Of a stretch of DNA of 64,000 nt, positions 23,268 through 34,729 are shown in pieces (within the stretch, counting starts at the first letter, position 1; each line of letters opens with the position of its first letter). The stretch covers positions 35,548,508-35,612,507 of the forward strand of contig CM055280.1 of the NCBI GenBank assembly GCA_029237695.1, in the 5' to 3' direction. Source of the DNA: Conchocele bisecta (lineage: Eukaryota > Mollusca > Bivalvia > Lucinida > Thyasiridae). A program made the translations under genes and the position numbers. The notes beneath the pieces were generated by a model. That model saw only the letters and a program-made list of their open reading frames with translations. It ran no database searches and had not been told where the DNA came from.

Positions 23268-25106
23268 CATTACGCAAACACGTCTTATTTGGAATTAATA
23301 AATCACTGAACTACTTTCGGCAAGGGAGATAATCAATATCACGCGAACTATTTTCATACGAGCCAAGCGGATTGTTCTGTTTATGATTAGGATATATAGT
23401 TTTAAGCTATCTCCTGTGATATATAATGATACATTACTTTGTTATGTTATGGGTACTAATACATGTTGTTTCAATAGCGTATCTCTGTAACGGTATTGTT
23501 GTAGATGAAGTTGTAAATAATTTAATAATTATTACGTTCAAATGGTGGCGTAATACTGATAGCACTTCTGTATAACTGTGATTGTCATAAATGGCGCAAC
23601 AGTCGTGAGGTTAAGGTCGCCGACTTCAATGATTTAATTATATCTGTCTTTAACTAATATATACACAGACAGTTTGTTACTGATGTTTTAAGTTTAAGTA
23701 ATATATACACAGACAGTTTGTTACTGTTTTTTTAAGTTTGAGGTACTGTCTATGCTGTCTATACCATATAATGTTTTACTGTCCCAAAATCTTTTTTTTT
23801 TGGCTGTCACAATTAATTAATTTTCGGACAGCAAACATTTTTTTATGAATTTGAAATAATTATTGTCCTCCATCTGCTCACAACACTGTTCGAACTGCGC
23901 ATGTGGCTACCACGACCAGAATTCACTGGCCGCAAGCACAGTAGCCATCGGCGTCTATTTATTAAATTATTATTTTGTATTTTATTTGAATTCCGCGTGA
24001 ACACTGCATTTTGTGTCAACACCATTTACAGAAAATATTGGTGATTTTCTAAACGAATATCGGAGAAATGCGGCTATATATTTTGTCAATTTTCAACACC
24101 ATTTACGGAAAAAAAAATACTGATTTTTTAAAACAATATCGGCACAACTAAATACGGTGATAGAATTTTTGTCTACTTTTCAACACCATTTCCGGAAAAT
24201 ATTACTGATTTTCTAAAAACAATATCGGCGAAGGTGTACTGAACTACTCTTTATTTTAAATAACCAGCCGTCTAATAGATCTGTGTATAATCGAGAGTAT
24301 ATCGTTAATTGTCATGTTGTCTCCGACAGTGAGGTGTTGCGGCACACATCACAATTACGCATTATCGATTTTTCCCCACACAAAGCGACGTGTATTTACA
24401 ACTAGATCTGTGTAATGTGTCGGGTGTAGACAAAGACCATACATAAATTCGTAATTAATCACAGATGTAGCCTTAAAATATAATCGATTTCCTTAAATTA
24501 CGTCCGCATGTTGACAGATATTTCAGAGCAGACGTCATCGTAATTTGCCGTTATTTATTTCCAAAATTAACCATATATTCTGTAAATGGCGTTGAAAGTT
24601 GACAATAAATTAAGACCAGATCAGTATGTTAAATCGCTATCGACGACAACTGACGATCCGATGAGAGAGTAATACCGTTTAAGCGTATCCAATGTTAAAT
24701 ATACATCGTTATTTTTTTATGACTTTCGTAGTTTTTACCAAGAAATTCAAACCGTTTCCAATTATTGGGGAACATAATATCATGATTAGCACATCGTTTC
24801 ACTAAGCGGGGGCTACTCAGGAAATGGGATCACACGGTCTATTGTTTACACTGGATTAATGGCGGCCTCCATGAGGTCTCAGGTAAATCTTATTTTCAAT
24901 AATACGACTGTGGTTTCTTCCTTTTAGTGATAACCATGTTCCAGCCGTTAACACTTATTTAGCAACATTACTTAATATGTAGTTAGTCTGAACATTCTGC
25001 AGAGAAATCTGAATTGGACGGAATCGAGCGTTGTTTAAACTTAGTCCGGTTCATATATGCACAGGTCAAAATATGAACTGAAAATGGCGCTTTGTGTGAC
25101 AGAAAT
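23268..25106. mobile_element. 2.5 kb TIR transposon, copy B, left part
   Basis: CATTACGCAAACACGTC at 23268 and collinear similarity to copy A up to CAGAAAT at 25106, where the DIRS element begins. Small deletions relative to copy A, including half of the tRNA-like block. Confidence 0.8.
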
Positions 25107-25146
25107 GGAAAATTATTTCTAATTTTAGTTTTTATTATTCATACTC

Positions 25147-25292
25147 ACCTGAATGGTTGCAAACTGATAGGTTGCTATGAAATCGTCCTAATAATAAAAA
25201 TCTGCCTACTCTAATCACTCAAATAACCCACCATAGACCATTCCGCTCTACCCACAGCCAATTGGCTAGTCCGCTATTTAAACTCCTCCTAT
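25147..25292 (+). repeat. DIRS left inverted terminal repeat
   Basis: About 146 bp from ACCTGAATGGTTGCAAACTG to AACTCCTCCTATT, nearly identical to the reverse complement of 32173-32319. The 40 bp outside it (25107-25146) are unique to this end. Confidence 0.85.
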
Positions 25293-25426
25293 TATTGTTA
25301 GGTATACGGCTACAAGAGTCAATCATTTCTATGTGGAAATGAAACTGCTAGATAAAAATAGCCTGAAGTATACTAAGTAGGGAGAAGATAAAACCATCAA
25401 GCGGGGACGGGAGGAGGGTGTACCTT

Positions 25427-25514
25427 ACCATTCAGGTTGAGTATGAATAATAAAACTAAAATTAGAAATAAATTTTCCATTTTTATGTCTTCAAACTAAC
25501 CTGAATGGTTGCAA
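25427..25514 (+). repeat. DIRS internal complementary region
   Basis: The first part (25427-25478) is the reverse complement of the left extremity (GAGTATGAATAATAAAAC...TTTTCCAT). The second part (about 25479-25514) is the reverse complement of the right extremity (TTATGTCTTCAAACTAACCT). In DIRS elements this region is the splint that lets both ends meet in a circular intermediate. Its position near the left end fits transcription from right to left. Confidence 0.85.
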
Positions 25515-25519
25515 GAATT

Positions 25520-26437
25520 CGTAGTGATGGTGGGAGGTATTCTCACTACTCATACTCGACCGGAATGGTAAGGCAGATTAAAAACCCTCGAAAGAGACAA
25601 AATATAAACATAGGCCTAGGTAAAACTTGGTGTTACATATAATGTAAATAACAAAGACTCACCCTAGAAGCCTAGGAGCGCCCAATCCGGCCCCCCCTTT
25701 TCTTTTCAAGCGATAGTAGGTGAGGGATGGTTGACGACAATCACCACCACGTTAGTCATGTAGCCTGATACGGAGACTGCGACAGGCTACCCTTGGAAAC
25801 CCGACGGAGAATGCTCATGGTATAGCTGTGCTGATAGACGAGACCTGGACGGATGCTGTCGTCTGGCACTCACATACAACAAACTCAACCGAGATTAATA
25901 CAAAGTCTGAACTTCCTATGGCGAAAAACAACTCGTCCATATCGAGAATGCATATGAAACGTCCTAAGCACTAAGATCAGCCTAACCAGGAAGTGCTAAG
26001 GCGTAAAGCTGGCCATAACAGGGCCAAACCATAAACATCCAAAATCAAGTACGAAAGTTATGACACAATATCATTGTGACCATTTGAACTACATTGTTCG
26101 CTAAACAATTAGAACAAAAATTAGATAAATGAACGGTAAAAACTAATCTTAGCAACACCGGTGCAACAACTGATTAGGTTGTCTTTCCCTAATCCAACAT
26201 ATACACATAAAAAAACTCATGGGCCAGCGTGATGAAAAGTGAAACCTTCATCACCAAAGTCACCCGTACATGATCAAAAGCAAGTGAAGCTCATCCGGAG
26301 GTGAACCACACTTCCCAACCCCCATTACTCGACTGGAACTGTAATGATAAAACCGAAACATCGGGTTATCAGAAAGAGAACCAGTCGAGCGCAAACAGGT
26401 AGATCCAACAGCCTCTAAAAGTGATGCTACAGGCTGA
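25520..26437 (-). other. DIRS 3' non-coding region
   Basis: Between the recombinase stop and the internal complementary region. No convincing ORF. Short reading frames here shadow the recombinase tail. Confidence 0.5.
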
Positions 26438-27520
26438 CTAACCCACAACTTCACCCGCTGCAACTAACGGACCCAGTTGCAGCACATCACCTGCCTGTTC
26501 CGAAAGTGATCGGAGATAAAACTTAGAAAAAGTATTATAATTCTTCCAAGTTGCCGCTCGCATGACCTTCCTGACGGAAACGCCCGAGCGAAAAGCCCAC
26601 GAGGTAGAAACTGCTCGTACCTCGTGCGGCTTAGGTCTAAATTTCACCGCTGCAGAGCCACTTACTGAAGTGTAAGCTCTAGTAATGGCTCTACCTATCC
26701 AGCGGGAGATAGTAGATTTCGATACCTCCCGCTGGCCTAACGTCGGAATAAAGAAACGCTTACGGTTGGACCGAATGTTCTTAGTTTTCCGGATATAGTG
26801 CTCGACCGCACGGACTGGACAGAGAGTGCGATCAACCGCTGCTGACAGACGGGACGGAGGAAGCCCTGGAACCAGAATAGGTTCCAGATCATGAGACGAG
26901 GGATTGTGTGTCTTAGGAAGGAAACCCGGTTCATAGGAGAAAGAAAACGGAGTTCCTGCCCACAGACATGTGCTGATCGGCCATCCAGAAAGCATGGAGC
27001 TCACCTCTACGCTTAGCAGTAGCAAAGGCCAGAAGAAAAGCGGTTTTAATGGAACAATTCAACAAAGTGGCTGAAGCCATAGGCTCATATGGGCTGTTGG
27101 ATAATGACCACAAAACGCAAGACAGATTCCACCTGGGCGTGGAAGAACGCGACACAAATCGCGCTCTAGCAAAATGTGCAATCATGGCCGACAATTTGAT
27201 GTCAGTGCCCAGAAATTTCGCTGCGCCATTAGAAAACCGAAGCACGCTAGACAGAGCCGCTCTATACCCACGGATGGCCGAAACAGATAATTTCTTAGTA
27301 TGAAAAAGAAACAAAAGAAACTCACCTATCTCACCTATAGTGGGATTGAGTGGATCAACCGACTGTTGATGACCCCAATCCACCCAGGCTCTCCACTTAG
27401 CGTCATACAACTTAGTGGTGGAAGGCCGTTGAGACTGAGCGATAACCTTGGCAGCGTCTTCTGAAAAACCATCGCGTCTGACGGCCTGCCTGATAACCGC
27501 CACGCGTGAAGGTTTAGCAT
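26438..27520 (-). pseudogene. DIRS tyrosine recombinase
   Basis: The N-terminal core-binding part (about 27520-27010) includes STTKLYDAKWRAWVDWG and SVSAIRGYRAAL; the catalytic part follows. The first catalytic arginine lies in ATAKRRGELHA near 27010, the HxxR motif in KPHEVRAVSTSWA (His near 26624-26626), and the nucleophile Tyr in TFSKFYLRSL (near 26516-26518). The two halves are in different frames, with the shift at roughly 26940-27000 just after the first catalytic Arg. It catalyses integration of the circular cDNA. It overlaps the end of the RNase H gene in another frame, as is common in the family. Confidence 0.85.
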
Positions 27521-27539
27521 CCGCACATTGGAGTGAAAG

Positions 27540-28476
27540 GTCTTCCCTGCATGCTGAGACAGAAGATCCTGACTGACCGGTAGAACTACGGGGTGTTCTG
27601 TCAGCAGTTCCAACAGGCTGACAAACCAACTCCTGGTCGGCCAACACGGGGCCACCAGCGTGATCAGAGACTGATCGTCTCGAATCTTCCGTAAGACTCG
27701 GGGCAACATCACGAACGGTGGAAATGCATACCCGTCCAGATTGGCCCACGACAAGGACATTGCGTCTACCGCCAATGCCCGATGGTCGGGAACCGGTGAC
27801 ACATACAGAGGCAACCGGTTGTTGAGTCCATGGTCGCAAACAAATCCCCCACGAAGGGAGCCCCCCATCTGGACAAGATCGCACTGGACACCGACGGACG
27901 CAGGGACCACTCTGTCAGAACAGGGGAGGACTGCCGGGACAGATAGTCCGCTAACACATTCTTGCGTCCTGCTATGTGCCGGGCTCGCAAGGAAATGTGT
28001 CTGCCGTGACACCACAGCAGCATCTCCCGTGTAAAAAGACACAGTCGGATTGAATGCGTCCCACCTTGCTTGTTGATGTAAGCAACCACTGTCGTGTTGT
28101 CGGTCGAAACCAGCACCACCTGTCCGATCAGAACGGATTCCGCCGCAGTCAATCCTCGGAATACTGCCAAGAGCTCTAACATGTTGATGTGCTCCTGAGC
28201 TTCCATCACCGACCACAGACCCGACAAACACAGACCGAGGGGTTCCAGATAAGCCCCCCACCCTGTGCCCGACGCATCTGTGGACAGAAAGAGGGTCGAA
28301 GGAGGTAACACCATGGGAACTCCCTGTAGGAACCTGTCCTCCACTGCCCACCATCTCAATTGGCGTTTGAAGACGGTGACCAGAGGTAAAACCCGATCCA
28401 AAGGATCGCGGTGCGGCCTCCACAGCCCCAGTGTAGTAAAACTGGAGAGGCCGCAGATGTAACCTTCCAGCACCAC
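27540..28476 (-). pseudogene. DIRS RNase H domain and C-terminal region
   Basis: RNase H acidic residues are seen in order: LSTDASGTGWGAYL, NMLELLAV, STDNTTVVAYINKQGG, and HIAGRKNVLADYLSR. The protein then shifts frame: downstream conserved text such as ALAVDAMSLSW and FPPFVMLPRVLRKI reads in the frame of the 28849-27335 reading frame. This domain removes RNA from the RNA:DNA hybrid during reverse transcription. Breaks imply a non-functional copy. Confidence 0.8.
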
Positions 28477-28499
28477 ATACTCCGCAGCTGCTCCCAGAA

Positions 28500-29401
28500 C
28501 GCCCAGGAGTGACAGAAACTGCCGAGCAGACAGAGATACCCTGTCCAGTACCTGAAAATACTTTGGTCAATATGCCTCGCACCCTGTCCAACGGAACCCT
28601 GATGATCGAGCGATCGGTCAAGAAGTTCATTCCCACATAAGAAAAATCCTGTGTGGGAACCAACTCCGACTTCTCGAGATTGGGATTAGACCTAGCCGAA
28701 TAACCAACCCCCAAACCACCGCCAGATTCCGTCTGAGCGCGGAATGAACGCATTGATGGTGAATCAACCAGTCGTCCAGATACTGGAGCAGAGAGACCCC
28801 CAGACGCCTGGCCTCCGCTGCACTGTCTCCATGAGTATTGTAAACACACGAGGAGCAGTCGTTAGACCGAACGGTAGCACTCGGAACTGAAACACCCTGT
28901 TCTCGGAGACAAACCTGAGAAACTTCCGAGAGCACCTGCGGATGGGCACGTGGAAGTACGCGTCCTGCAAATCTATGGAAACGGCCCAGTCTCGGCATAA
29001 ATGGCGCTGCGGATAGACTGAGACGTCTCCATCTTGAAATGTTCCGATAGGACAAATTCGTTCAGAACAGACAAGTCCAGGATAGGACGTAGGCCCCCGT
29101 TCCTCTTCGGGACTACAAAAAGACGACTGTAGAACCCCGGAGAAGACACGTCCTGAACCTCCTCGATGGCTCTCTTCTCCAAGAGTGAAGCTACCTCTCT
29201 GGAGAGGGCCTCCCTCTTGACCAAATCCCTGTAGGGAGTCCATAGGGGAGGACCCCTTCGCAAGGGGGGTGGACCGTTCAAAAACGGGATGGCGTAGCCC
29301 TTGCGGATTACATCCCGTACCCAATTGGATCGAGTTATCCTCTCCCACTGGAGAGGAAATAACGCGATCCTGCCTCCTACAGGAACGGAGACAAGTGACA
29401 T
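28500..29401 (-). pseudogene. DIRS reverse transcriptase
   Basis: N-terminal fingers in one frame (GFYSRLFVVPKRNGGLRPIL, then DLSVLNEF), motif A region in a second (SIDLQDAYFHVPI, 28935-28980; PFGLTTAPRVFT), the catalytic QYLDDWL in a third (near 28762-28785), and the thumb (SYVGMNFLTDRSIIRVPLDR) again in another frame near 28590-28650. At least three frameshifts separate them, at about 28985, between 28785 and 28860, and about 28650-28700. The order and motifs are those of DIRS-type RTs fused to RNase H. Confidence 0.85.
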
Positions 29402-29439
29402 GGGCTGGTCCTCCCCAAACGAAACTGCCCACAGTTGGC

Positions 29440-30690
29440 CTATCTGGTCCTCCTCCGAGGCCTGCGGCCGGAGAAACCACTCCTACCTCGGCCCCGAGCC
29501 GATGACACACCCCTGGGAACCGACCTCACAGGAGGTTGAAAGTACTGAACCGCTGACTGAAACCTCGGACCCGTCGCTGAAGGTATAGACCCCCCACGGT
29601 TCAAAATACCGCGGAAAGAAGACCCAGTGTTCCTACCCCCCTTAGTCTGAGAAGGACCACGACCCACTGAAGATGCTTGCCTCTTGCGAGCGCCGCCCTG
29701 GTTGGATCGTGACCAACTCCTGGTCATGAACAACCGCTCCCTGGCCGAAAAATCATCCTTGGCCGCACGTTCACACCTGCCTCCAAACAAGGAATCAGAG
29801 GTGATCGGAGCTGCCCTGAGCAAGTCTCTGGCAGGACCAGTCAAAACCGAAGAGCGGTCTAGCACAGCATCTCTCCTGGACAAAATAATGTCCGTAGAAG
29901 CAGCTAAAGAAGTGCTAAGAATGTGCTTCGAAGCACGAGCAGCCGACTGCAGAACCGCGTTCAGAGAAGACGAATCATCCTGATTGATCGCCTCCTTAGC
30001 TGCCCCCAAACATAGGTCAACATGTGAGGCCATCGCCACAATAGAACGAAGTTTAGAATCAGCAGAGTCCCATGCCTTAACAAAGTGCAAACCAGGACCT
30101 GGTTCACCCGATACCCCAATCGCCGAAGCGTCCTTATCCAAACAGGGTGGTCTCAAGGGCCAAGCCGAATTATGGGGCGAATAGTATTTCGATCCCTGTG
30201 ATATACTCAAAACCTTTGGCACACGAGAACCCGCAGTCGCCAAATTCTTGCCCAAAGCATCCTCAATCTCCTTAGCCAGAAGACCAACCGTAGGAGAGAA
30301 AGGGAGCCTAGGTAACACTTTTCGTATCCACCACCGAATCAACCTCATACAAGGAATGAACCCGAGGGGCAGGAGGAGGTAGAGGTGGACACACCTCTGC
30401 AGGAAGCAGAGTGTAAATCGCATCGATAGCATCCAAAAGAGAAGGTGGAAGCGAATCGAACTCCCCTCTACATCAGAGCCTTGACCACCGTTACCATCCA
30501 CAGGGGTGCCATCTAGACCCAAGGGAAGCGAACCATCTAGATCGTACAACTTCCCCTGTAAGCCCTCCCCCAGAGTAGTTGCCTGCCCAAAAGGCACCGA
30601 CTGGCAGTCATCTACCACTACACGTGGAAGGCTAACCCCGGGAGGATCCACTGGCACAGCCATCTGTTGTGGAGACGCAGACAAACCCAC
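29440..30690 (-). pseudogene. DIRS gag-like protein (main part)
   Basis: 416 codons. It contains a DIRS-gag-like central block (RRDAVLDRSSVLTGPARDLL, RAAPITSDSLFGG) and a basic, Arg/Gly/Ser-rich tail that could bind nucleic acid. The stretch at about 30330-30480 has atypical composition and alternate frames read better there, suggesting two compensating frameshifts. It probably forms one gene with the ORF at 30750-31844, which ends 60 bp upstream in a different frame. Confidence 0.65.
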
Positions 30691-30749
30691 TAAATTCTGG
30701 GACTTTGTAGAGCCCCCAGAACCTTAGCCATCTGATCTAACAGACTGAA

Positions 30750-31844
30750 CTACTCGTGGAATAAAGTCCTATGCGACCGTCTCCTACGACGAATAGGAGA
30801 ACGAGATCTAGACGAAACAGTACCAAACCCTGAGAAAGAGCTCGAAGAAGAGGAAGAACCAGAGCTAAACTCCGACCCAGAACTCGAAGAGCTAACAGAA
30901 CGTCTTCCTACCGGAAGCAGCAGACTGTCCAGAGAAGAAGGTATCTGAAGGAGAGTCTGGTGCCCGGTGTCCGTTACTTGCCCGGTGCCCGATGATTGCA
31001 CGGTGCCCGTCGGCAGAACGGTGCCCGGCAGCTGCCCGGTGCCCGGTGGCTGCCCGGTGCCCGGTGACCGTTGCCCGGTGCCCGGTGACCGGTGCCCGGT
31101 GCCCGGTGACCGGTGCCCGGTGCCCGGTGCCCGGTGCCCGGTGCCCGGTCCCTGATGACCGGTGCCCGGTTGATGACCGATGCCCGGTACTTGACTGGTG
31201 CCCGGTGCCCGGTGCCCGGTGCCCGGTGCCCGGTGCCCGGTGACCGGTGCCCGGTGCCCGGTCCCTGATGACCGGTGCCCGGTAGATGACCGATGCCCGG
31301 TACTTGACCGGTGCCCGGTGCCCGGTGCCCGGTGCCCGGTGACCGGTGCCCGGTGACCGGTGCCCGGTGCCCGGTGACCGGTGCCCGGTGCCCGGTGCCC
31401 GGTGCCCGGTGCCCGGTGCCCGGTGCCCGGTGACCGGTGCCCGGTACCGGGCGCCTCTACTGAGAGAGGCTGGGTCAGCTTCAAACCAGGTGATATATTA
31501 TCAAGAACCGGCCGAAACACCCCTGTGATAGGTATAGCTTTCTGCGAACCGGGTGATATGAAATCATGCACCGGCCCCAGCAGCCCGGTATCCCCATCAC
31601 TTAACACAACCTCCGAAACCTCGGACGGTTCCACTGCTCCCAAGAGCTGAGACTCGGACACAGTCTTCTTCAGACGTGAGGTATGGGACCTTCTAGACCC
31701 AGCCTTGCCCCACGTCGAATCCGTCCAACGGACGGACAAAACACATGGCCTCTCCTTGCAACACCCGCAACAGGCAAAGCACCTGTCCGTATGGGTATCC
31801 CAAGGCGAAGTCATGTGTCCACACGCAGCGCGTGATTGCGGCAT
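30750..31844 (-). CDS. DIRS gag-like N-terminal ORF with heptapeptide repeats
   Basis: Start chosen at MPQSRAACGH (31844); an ATG 42 bp upstream is also possible. A Cys/His cluster (CGHMTSPWDTHTDRCFACC, then GCCKERPC) near the N-terminus may bind zinc. Residues from about 130 to 300 are GTGHRAP-type repeats from a 7-bp minisatellite. The C-terminus is a Ser-rich tract and an RS/Arg-rich end (SRSRSPIRRRRR). Function is not established; position suggests a gag partner. Confidence 0.5.
   Translation of the reverse strand: MPQSRAACGHMTSPWDTHTDRCFACCGCCKERPCVLSVRWTDSTWGKAGSRRSHTSRLKKTVSESQLLGAVEPSEVSEVVLSDGDTGLLGPVHDFISPGSQKAIPITGVFRPVLDNISPGLKLTQPLSVEAPGTGHRSPGTGHRAPGTGHRAPGTGHRAPGTGHRAPVTGHRAPGTGHRSSTGHRSSTGHRSSGTGHRAPVTGHRAPGTGHRAPGTSQVPGIGHQPGTGHQGPGTGHRAPGTGHRSPGTGHRSPGTGQRSPGTGQPPGTGQLPGTVLPTGTVQSSGTGQVTDTGHQTLLQIPSSLDSLLLPVGRRSVSSSSSGSEFSSGSSSSSSSFSGFGTVSSRSRSPIRRRRRSHRTLFHE
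30958..31450 (-). repeat. 7-bp minisatellite GGGCACC within gag
   Basis: About 65 units of CGGTGCC (plus strand), with CGGTGAC variants. Because 7 is prime to 3, 21 bp encode one heptapeptide, GHRAPGT, and all three frames give the same peptide in rotation. Confidence 0.9.
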
Positions 31845-31889
31845 TCTAACAAGTATTGTATACAAAACCTGATAGAATAAACGCAAAAA

Positions 31890-32172
31890 CGCTACAAAAA
31901 AAAAAATGTGTCACGGGAGCGAATCCAATTTGGACGAACCCGTTAGGGTACGAATCGCGTACACGCGAAAATATGTGACACAAAGTAAAACACCGTGAAA
32001 AACCCCAAAAAATGCAATGGAGAATAATCACGTAACACACAAGAGTGATAATAATATGTATTGAACGAAATATAAAGACAAAAACGACACAATACACGGC
32101 AGAAATTCAAAATAAGCAACGAAATAAAGAGAGAGACAAATATACCTGCACTCTTGATAGCGTCCTAAAATA
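31890..32172 (-). other. DIRS 5' leader region
   Basis: Between the right terminal repeat and the first gag ATG. AT-rich, presumably holding promoter and leader. No motif that I can defend. Confidence 0.4.
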
Positions 32173-32319
32173 AATAGGAGGAGTTTAAATAGCGGACTAG
32201 CCAATTGGCTGTGGGTAGAGCGGAATGGTCTATGGTGGGTTATTTGAGTGATTAGAGTAGGCAGATTTTTATTATTAGGACGATTTCATAGCAACCTATC
32301 AGTTTGCAACCATTCAGGT
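32173..32319 (-). repeat. DIRS right inverted terminal repeat
   Basis: About 147 bp, reverse complement of 25147-25292. The 20 bp outside it (32320-32339) are unique to this end. Confidence 0.85.
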
Positions 32320-32339
32320 TAGTTTGAAGACATAAAAAT

Positions 32340-32824
32340 CCGTACGCGGACGAATAAAAAAAATATTTTGTTATAAATATCACATACAGCGAAACAGCGG
32401 TAGCATCTACTGTTTTAATAATATGCATACATATTGTAATTAATGTTTAATAGTGATATACTTATGAATAATATACGATACTATGGTTTATACTCCAGCA
32501 CTATGTTTTTAGGCTGTGTGATTTGCCTCAATATAAACAGGATTAATTAATACTTATATTCATGCGCTTCATGACAACATCATTACATTTAAAATATACA
32601 AATATTACTTAAAGGGGTACCGATATGATACATTTTAATAATATAAATATTGAAAATACACATTACAATCGCTTACAACATAAGTTATTGATTGAAAATA
32701 GTCACTGCATCGTGACCTATTTGACCGCATTACCTATTGCGCAGCAACCTCACCAAACCCGCTGTTTACATAGGTAACCGGGGATTTGGTGAGGTAGGCT
32801 CGCTAATACAATGTTTGCGTAATG
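32340..32824. mobile_element. 2.5 kb TIR transposon, copy B, right part
   Basis: Resumes at CCGTACGCGGACGAATAAAA exactly where copy A continues, and ends TGTTTGCGTAATG at 32824. It keeps the subterminal stem seen in copy A, with base-pair changes on both arms (32746-32760 with 32780-32796). Confidence 0.8.
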
Positions 32825-32879
32825 AAGAAAACGGTTGGTTGCTGGTATAATCTATGGCGAGTCTTGTGGATTCGTGTCC

Positions 32880-34728
32880 TCAGAAGGACCCATTATTGCA
32901 CTGAGAAGAGGAGCGACACTTTTTTTATTATTTTTTTTGACCGACCGACCCAACCCTGTGGCAAAAAAAAATAAATAATGAAAAACCTTTTTTTTTTTTT
33001 TTTGAGGCGGCTTTCAGCTGCGCCGAAAACCTATTGTATTCGTTGGGTTTTTTTTTCAGCCGTTCAGTCTACAGCCCAAACCGCTGGTCGGATCGACTTC
33101 AAATTTTGCATGCTGATTCGGATCAAGTGTGAGCAGAGACTCGGAGATTTTCAGAAATATCTTAATGCCACTTTCCACGAAACCGGAAGTGACGTCATAT
33201 TTTCTATAACTTTCTATAACCTCCTTATTTTCCAACCGATTTCAAAAATTATTTTTGCATTGGAAAGCTGACAAAATTCTTTATCTCAGCCTCGCTGACA
33301 GTTCTCGGCTATCTGGTCAAATAAGAGAGCTATAGGCATTTGAAGTTGAAAAATGTACATACTTTTCAACGATTTTGCGGAATTTTTGCCGAATTTCGGC
33401 TGATAATGGGTGGTCTTTACAAACGTTTTCCAATTTGTACAGTAATGTCAGCAACATAATTTCTTGCCAGTGTGATAGGGGAGTGTCAGGCACATAAAAG
33501 ATGATAATTTTCAGAGCTCTATCTTGACTACTTCCGGTTCTATTGGATGTCAAAGATGAACGTCTTTTTTTCCAGTTTTCAAAATAGAGCAAACGGATGT
33601 GACGTCAGCTTCGTTATTTATCAATAGATTTCAAAATTTCTTGCTGCGGTCGATATTTCAGTCCTTTAGCTAAAACTTTCCCGCTTTGTGCCCGGCCTAT
33701 GGTGAAAAACAAACGAAAACTTCACTGGCGGAATATTGCATATTTCCGTTTTATTAGGTGTATTTACAAATGGCGTAAACTGCCATTTAAGGGCGATAAC
33801 TATCGAAAAATAATCATCCGCTAACTTACGGGCTCCCTCCATCTACACCAAACCGCTGGTCAGATCGACTTCAAATTTTGCATACCGATTCGGATCAAGT
33901 GTGAGCAGAGACTCAGAGATTTTCAGATATCTTTTAATGCTACTTTCCACGAAAACGGAAGTGACGTCATACTTCCTATAACTTCCTTATTTTCCAACCG
34001 ATTTCAAGAATTCTTTTTTCATTGGAAAGCTGACAAAATTCTCTATCTCAGATTCCCTGACAGTTTTCGGCTATCTGCTCAAATAAAAGATCTATATGCA
34101 TTTGAATTTGAAAAATGTACATACTTTTCAACGATTTTGCCGAATTTCGGCTGATAACGGGTGGTCTTTACAAATGTTTTCCAATTTGTACAGTACTGTC
34201 AGCAACATAATTTCTTGCCAGGGTGATAGGGGAGTGTCAGCCGCATGAAAGATGATAATTTTCAGAGCTATATCTTGACTACTTACGGCTCTATTCGATG
34301 TCAAAGATGAACGTATTTTTTCAAGTTTTCAAAATAGAGCAAACGGATGTGACGTCAGCTTCGTTATTTATCATTCGATTTCAATTGTTTTTGCTGTAGT
34401 CGATTTTCAGTCCTTTAGCTAAAACTTTGGCCGAGGATCGAACCCGGTATCCCTCGCTCCGAGTCCATCGCTCTACCTCTAAGCTAACCGGCCCCACATC
34501 GGTGTGATGATGCGAACACAATAATGTTGGACTGTTCATTCTAAAACTTCAGAAATTCTTTTTGTAACCGATAGTTTACACCTTGGGCTAAAGCTTAGTT
34601 ACACATGAAATCAATGTTTGAGGCTCAAACCGTTGATGCAGCTCAAGCTGCTCTAGTTATTTTTATTTTTTTCCGACCGACCGACCCGATCTCGTGGAAA
34701 AAAAAACCTTAAACCAACAAAAAAAAAA
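32880..34728. repeat. Direct duplication of a ~600-bp unit between poly-A/T blocks
   Basis: The unit from about 33077 to 33690 (CGGATCAAGTGTGAGCAGAG, GTGACGTCA, GGTGGTCTTTACAAA, AGTCCTTTAGCTAAAACTTT) recurs at about 33849-34430, a period near 772 bp. CCGACCGACCC next to A/T runs lies at both borders (about 32940 and 34675). Possibly one composite element. No coding frame survives in both copies. Confidence 0.6.
34429..34494 (-). other. tRNA-like sequence (pseudo-tRNA or SINE head)
   Basis: Minus strand: an A-box TAGCTTAGAGGTAGAGC and a B-box GGGTTCGATCC at normal spacing, and a T-arm CCGGG/CTCGG that pairs. The anticodon stem does not pair and the acceptor is imperfect, so I do not call a working tRNA. 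Confidence 0.45.
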
Positions 34729-34729
34729 A

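Larger units (their letters stand above)
25107..32339 (-). mobile_element. DIRS-type retrotransposon, near-complete but frame-broken
   Basis: 7.2 kb, inserted in transposon copy B: copy A reads straight through CAGAAATCCGTACGC where this copy holds the element. Only AAT is shared at the two junctions, so there is no target-site duplication, as expected for insertion by a tyrosine recombinase. It has inverted terminal repeats (25147-25292 and 32173-32319) and an internal complementary region (25427-25514). Minus-strand gene order is gag-like, reverse transcriptase plus RNase H, tyrosine recombinase, as in DIRS1-like elements. Every gene has at least one frameshift, so it is probably a dead copy, though recent enough for both terminal repeats to remain almost identical. 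Confidence 0.9.

Noticed and set aside
30967..31650. Plus-strand ORFs over the GGTGCCC minisatellite
   Set aside because: Shadows of the minus-strand gag repeat; a 7-bp unit without stops opens all six frames.
34429..34494. Functional tRNA gene
   Set aside because: A- and B-boxes are good, but the anticodon stem is unpaired and the acceptor stem is imperfect.
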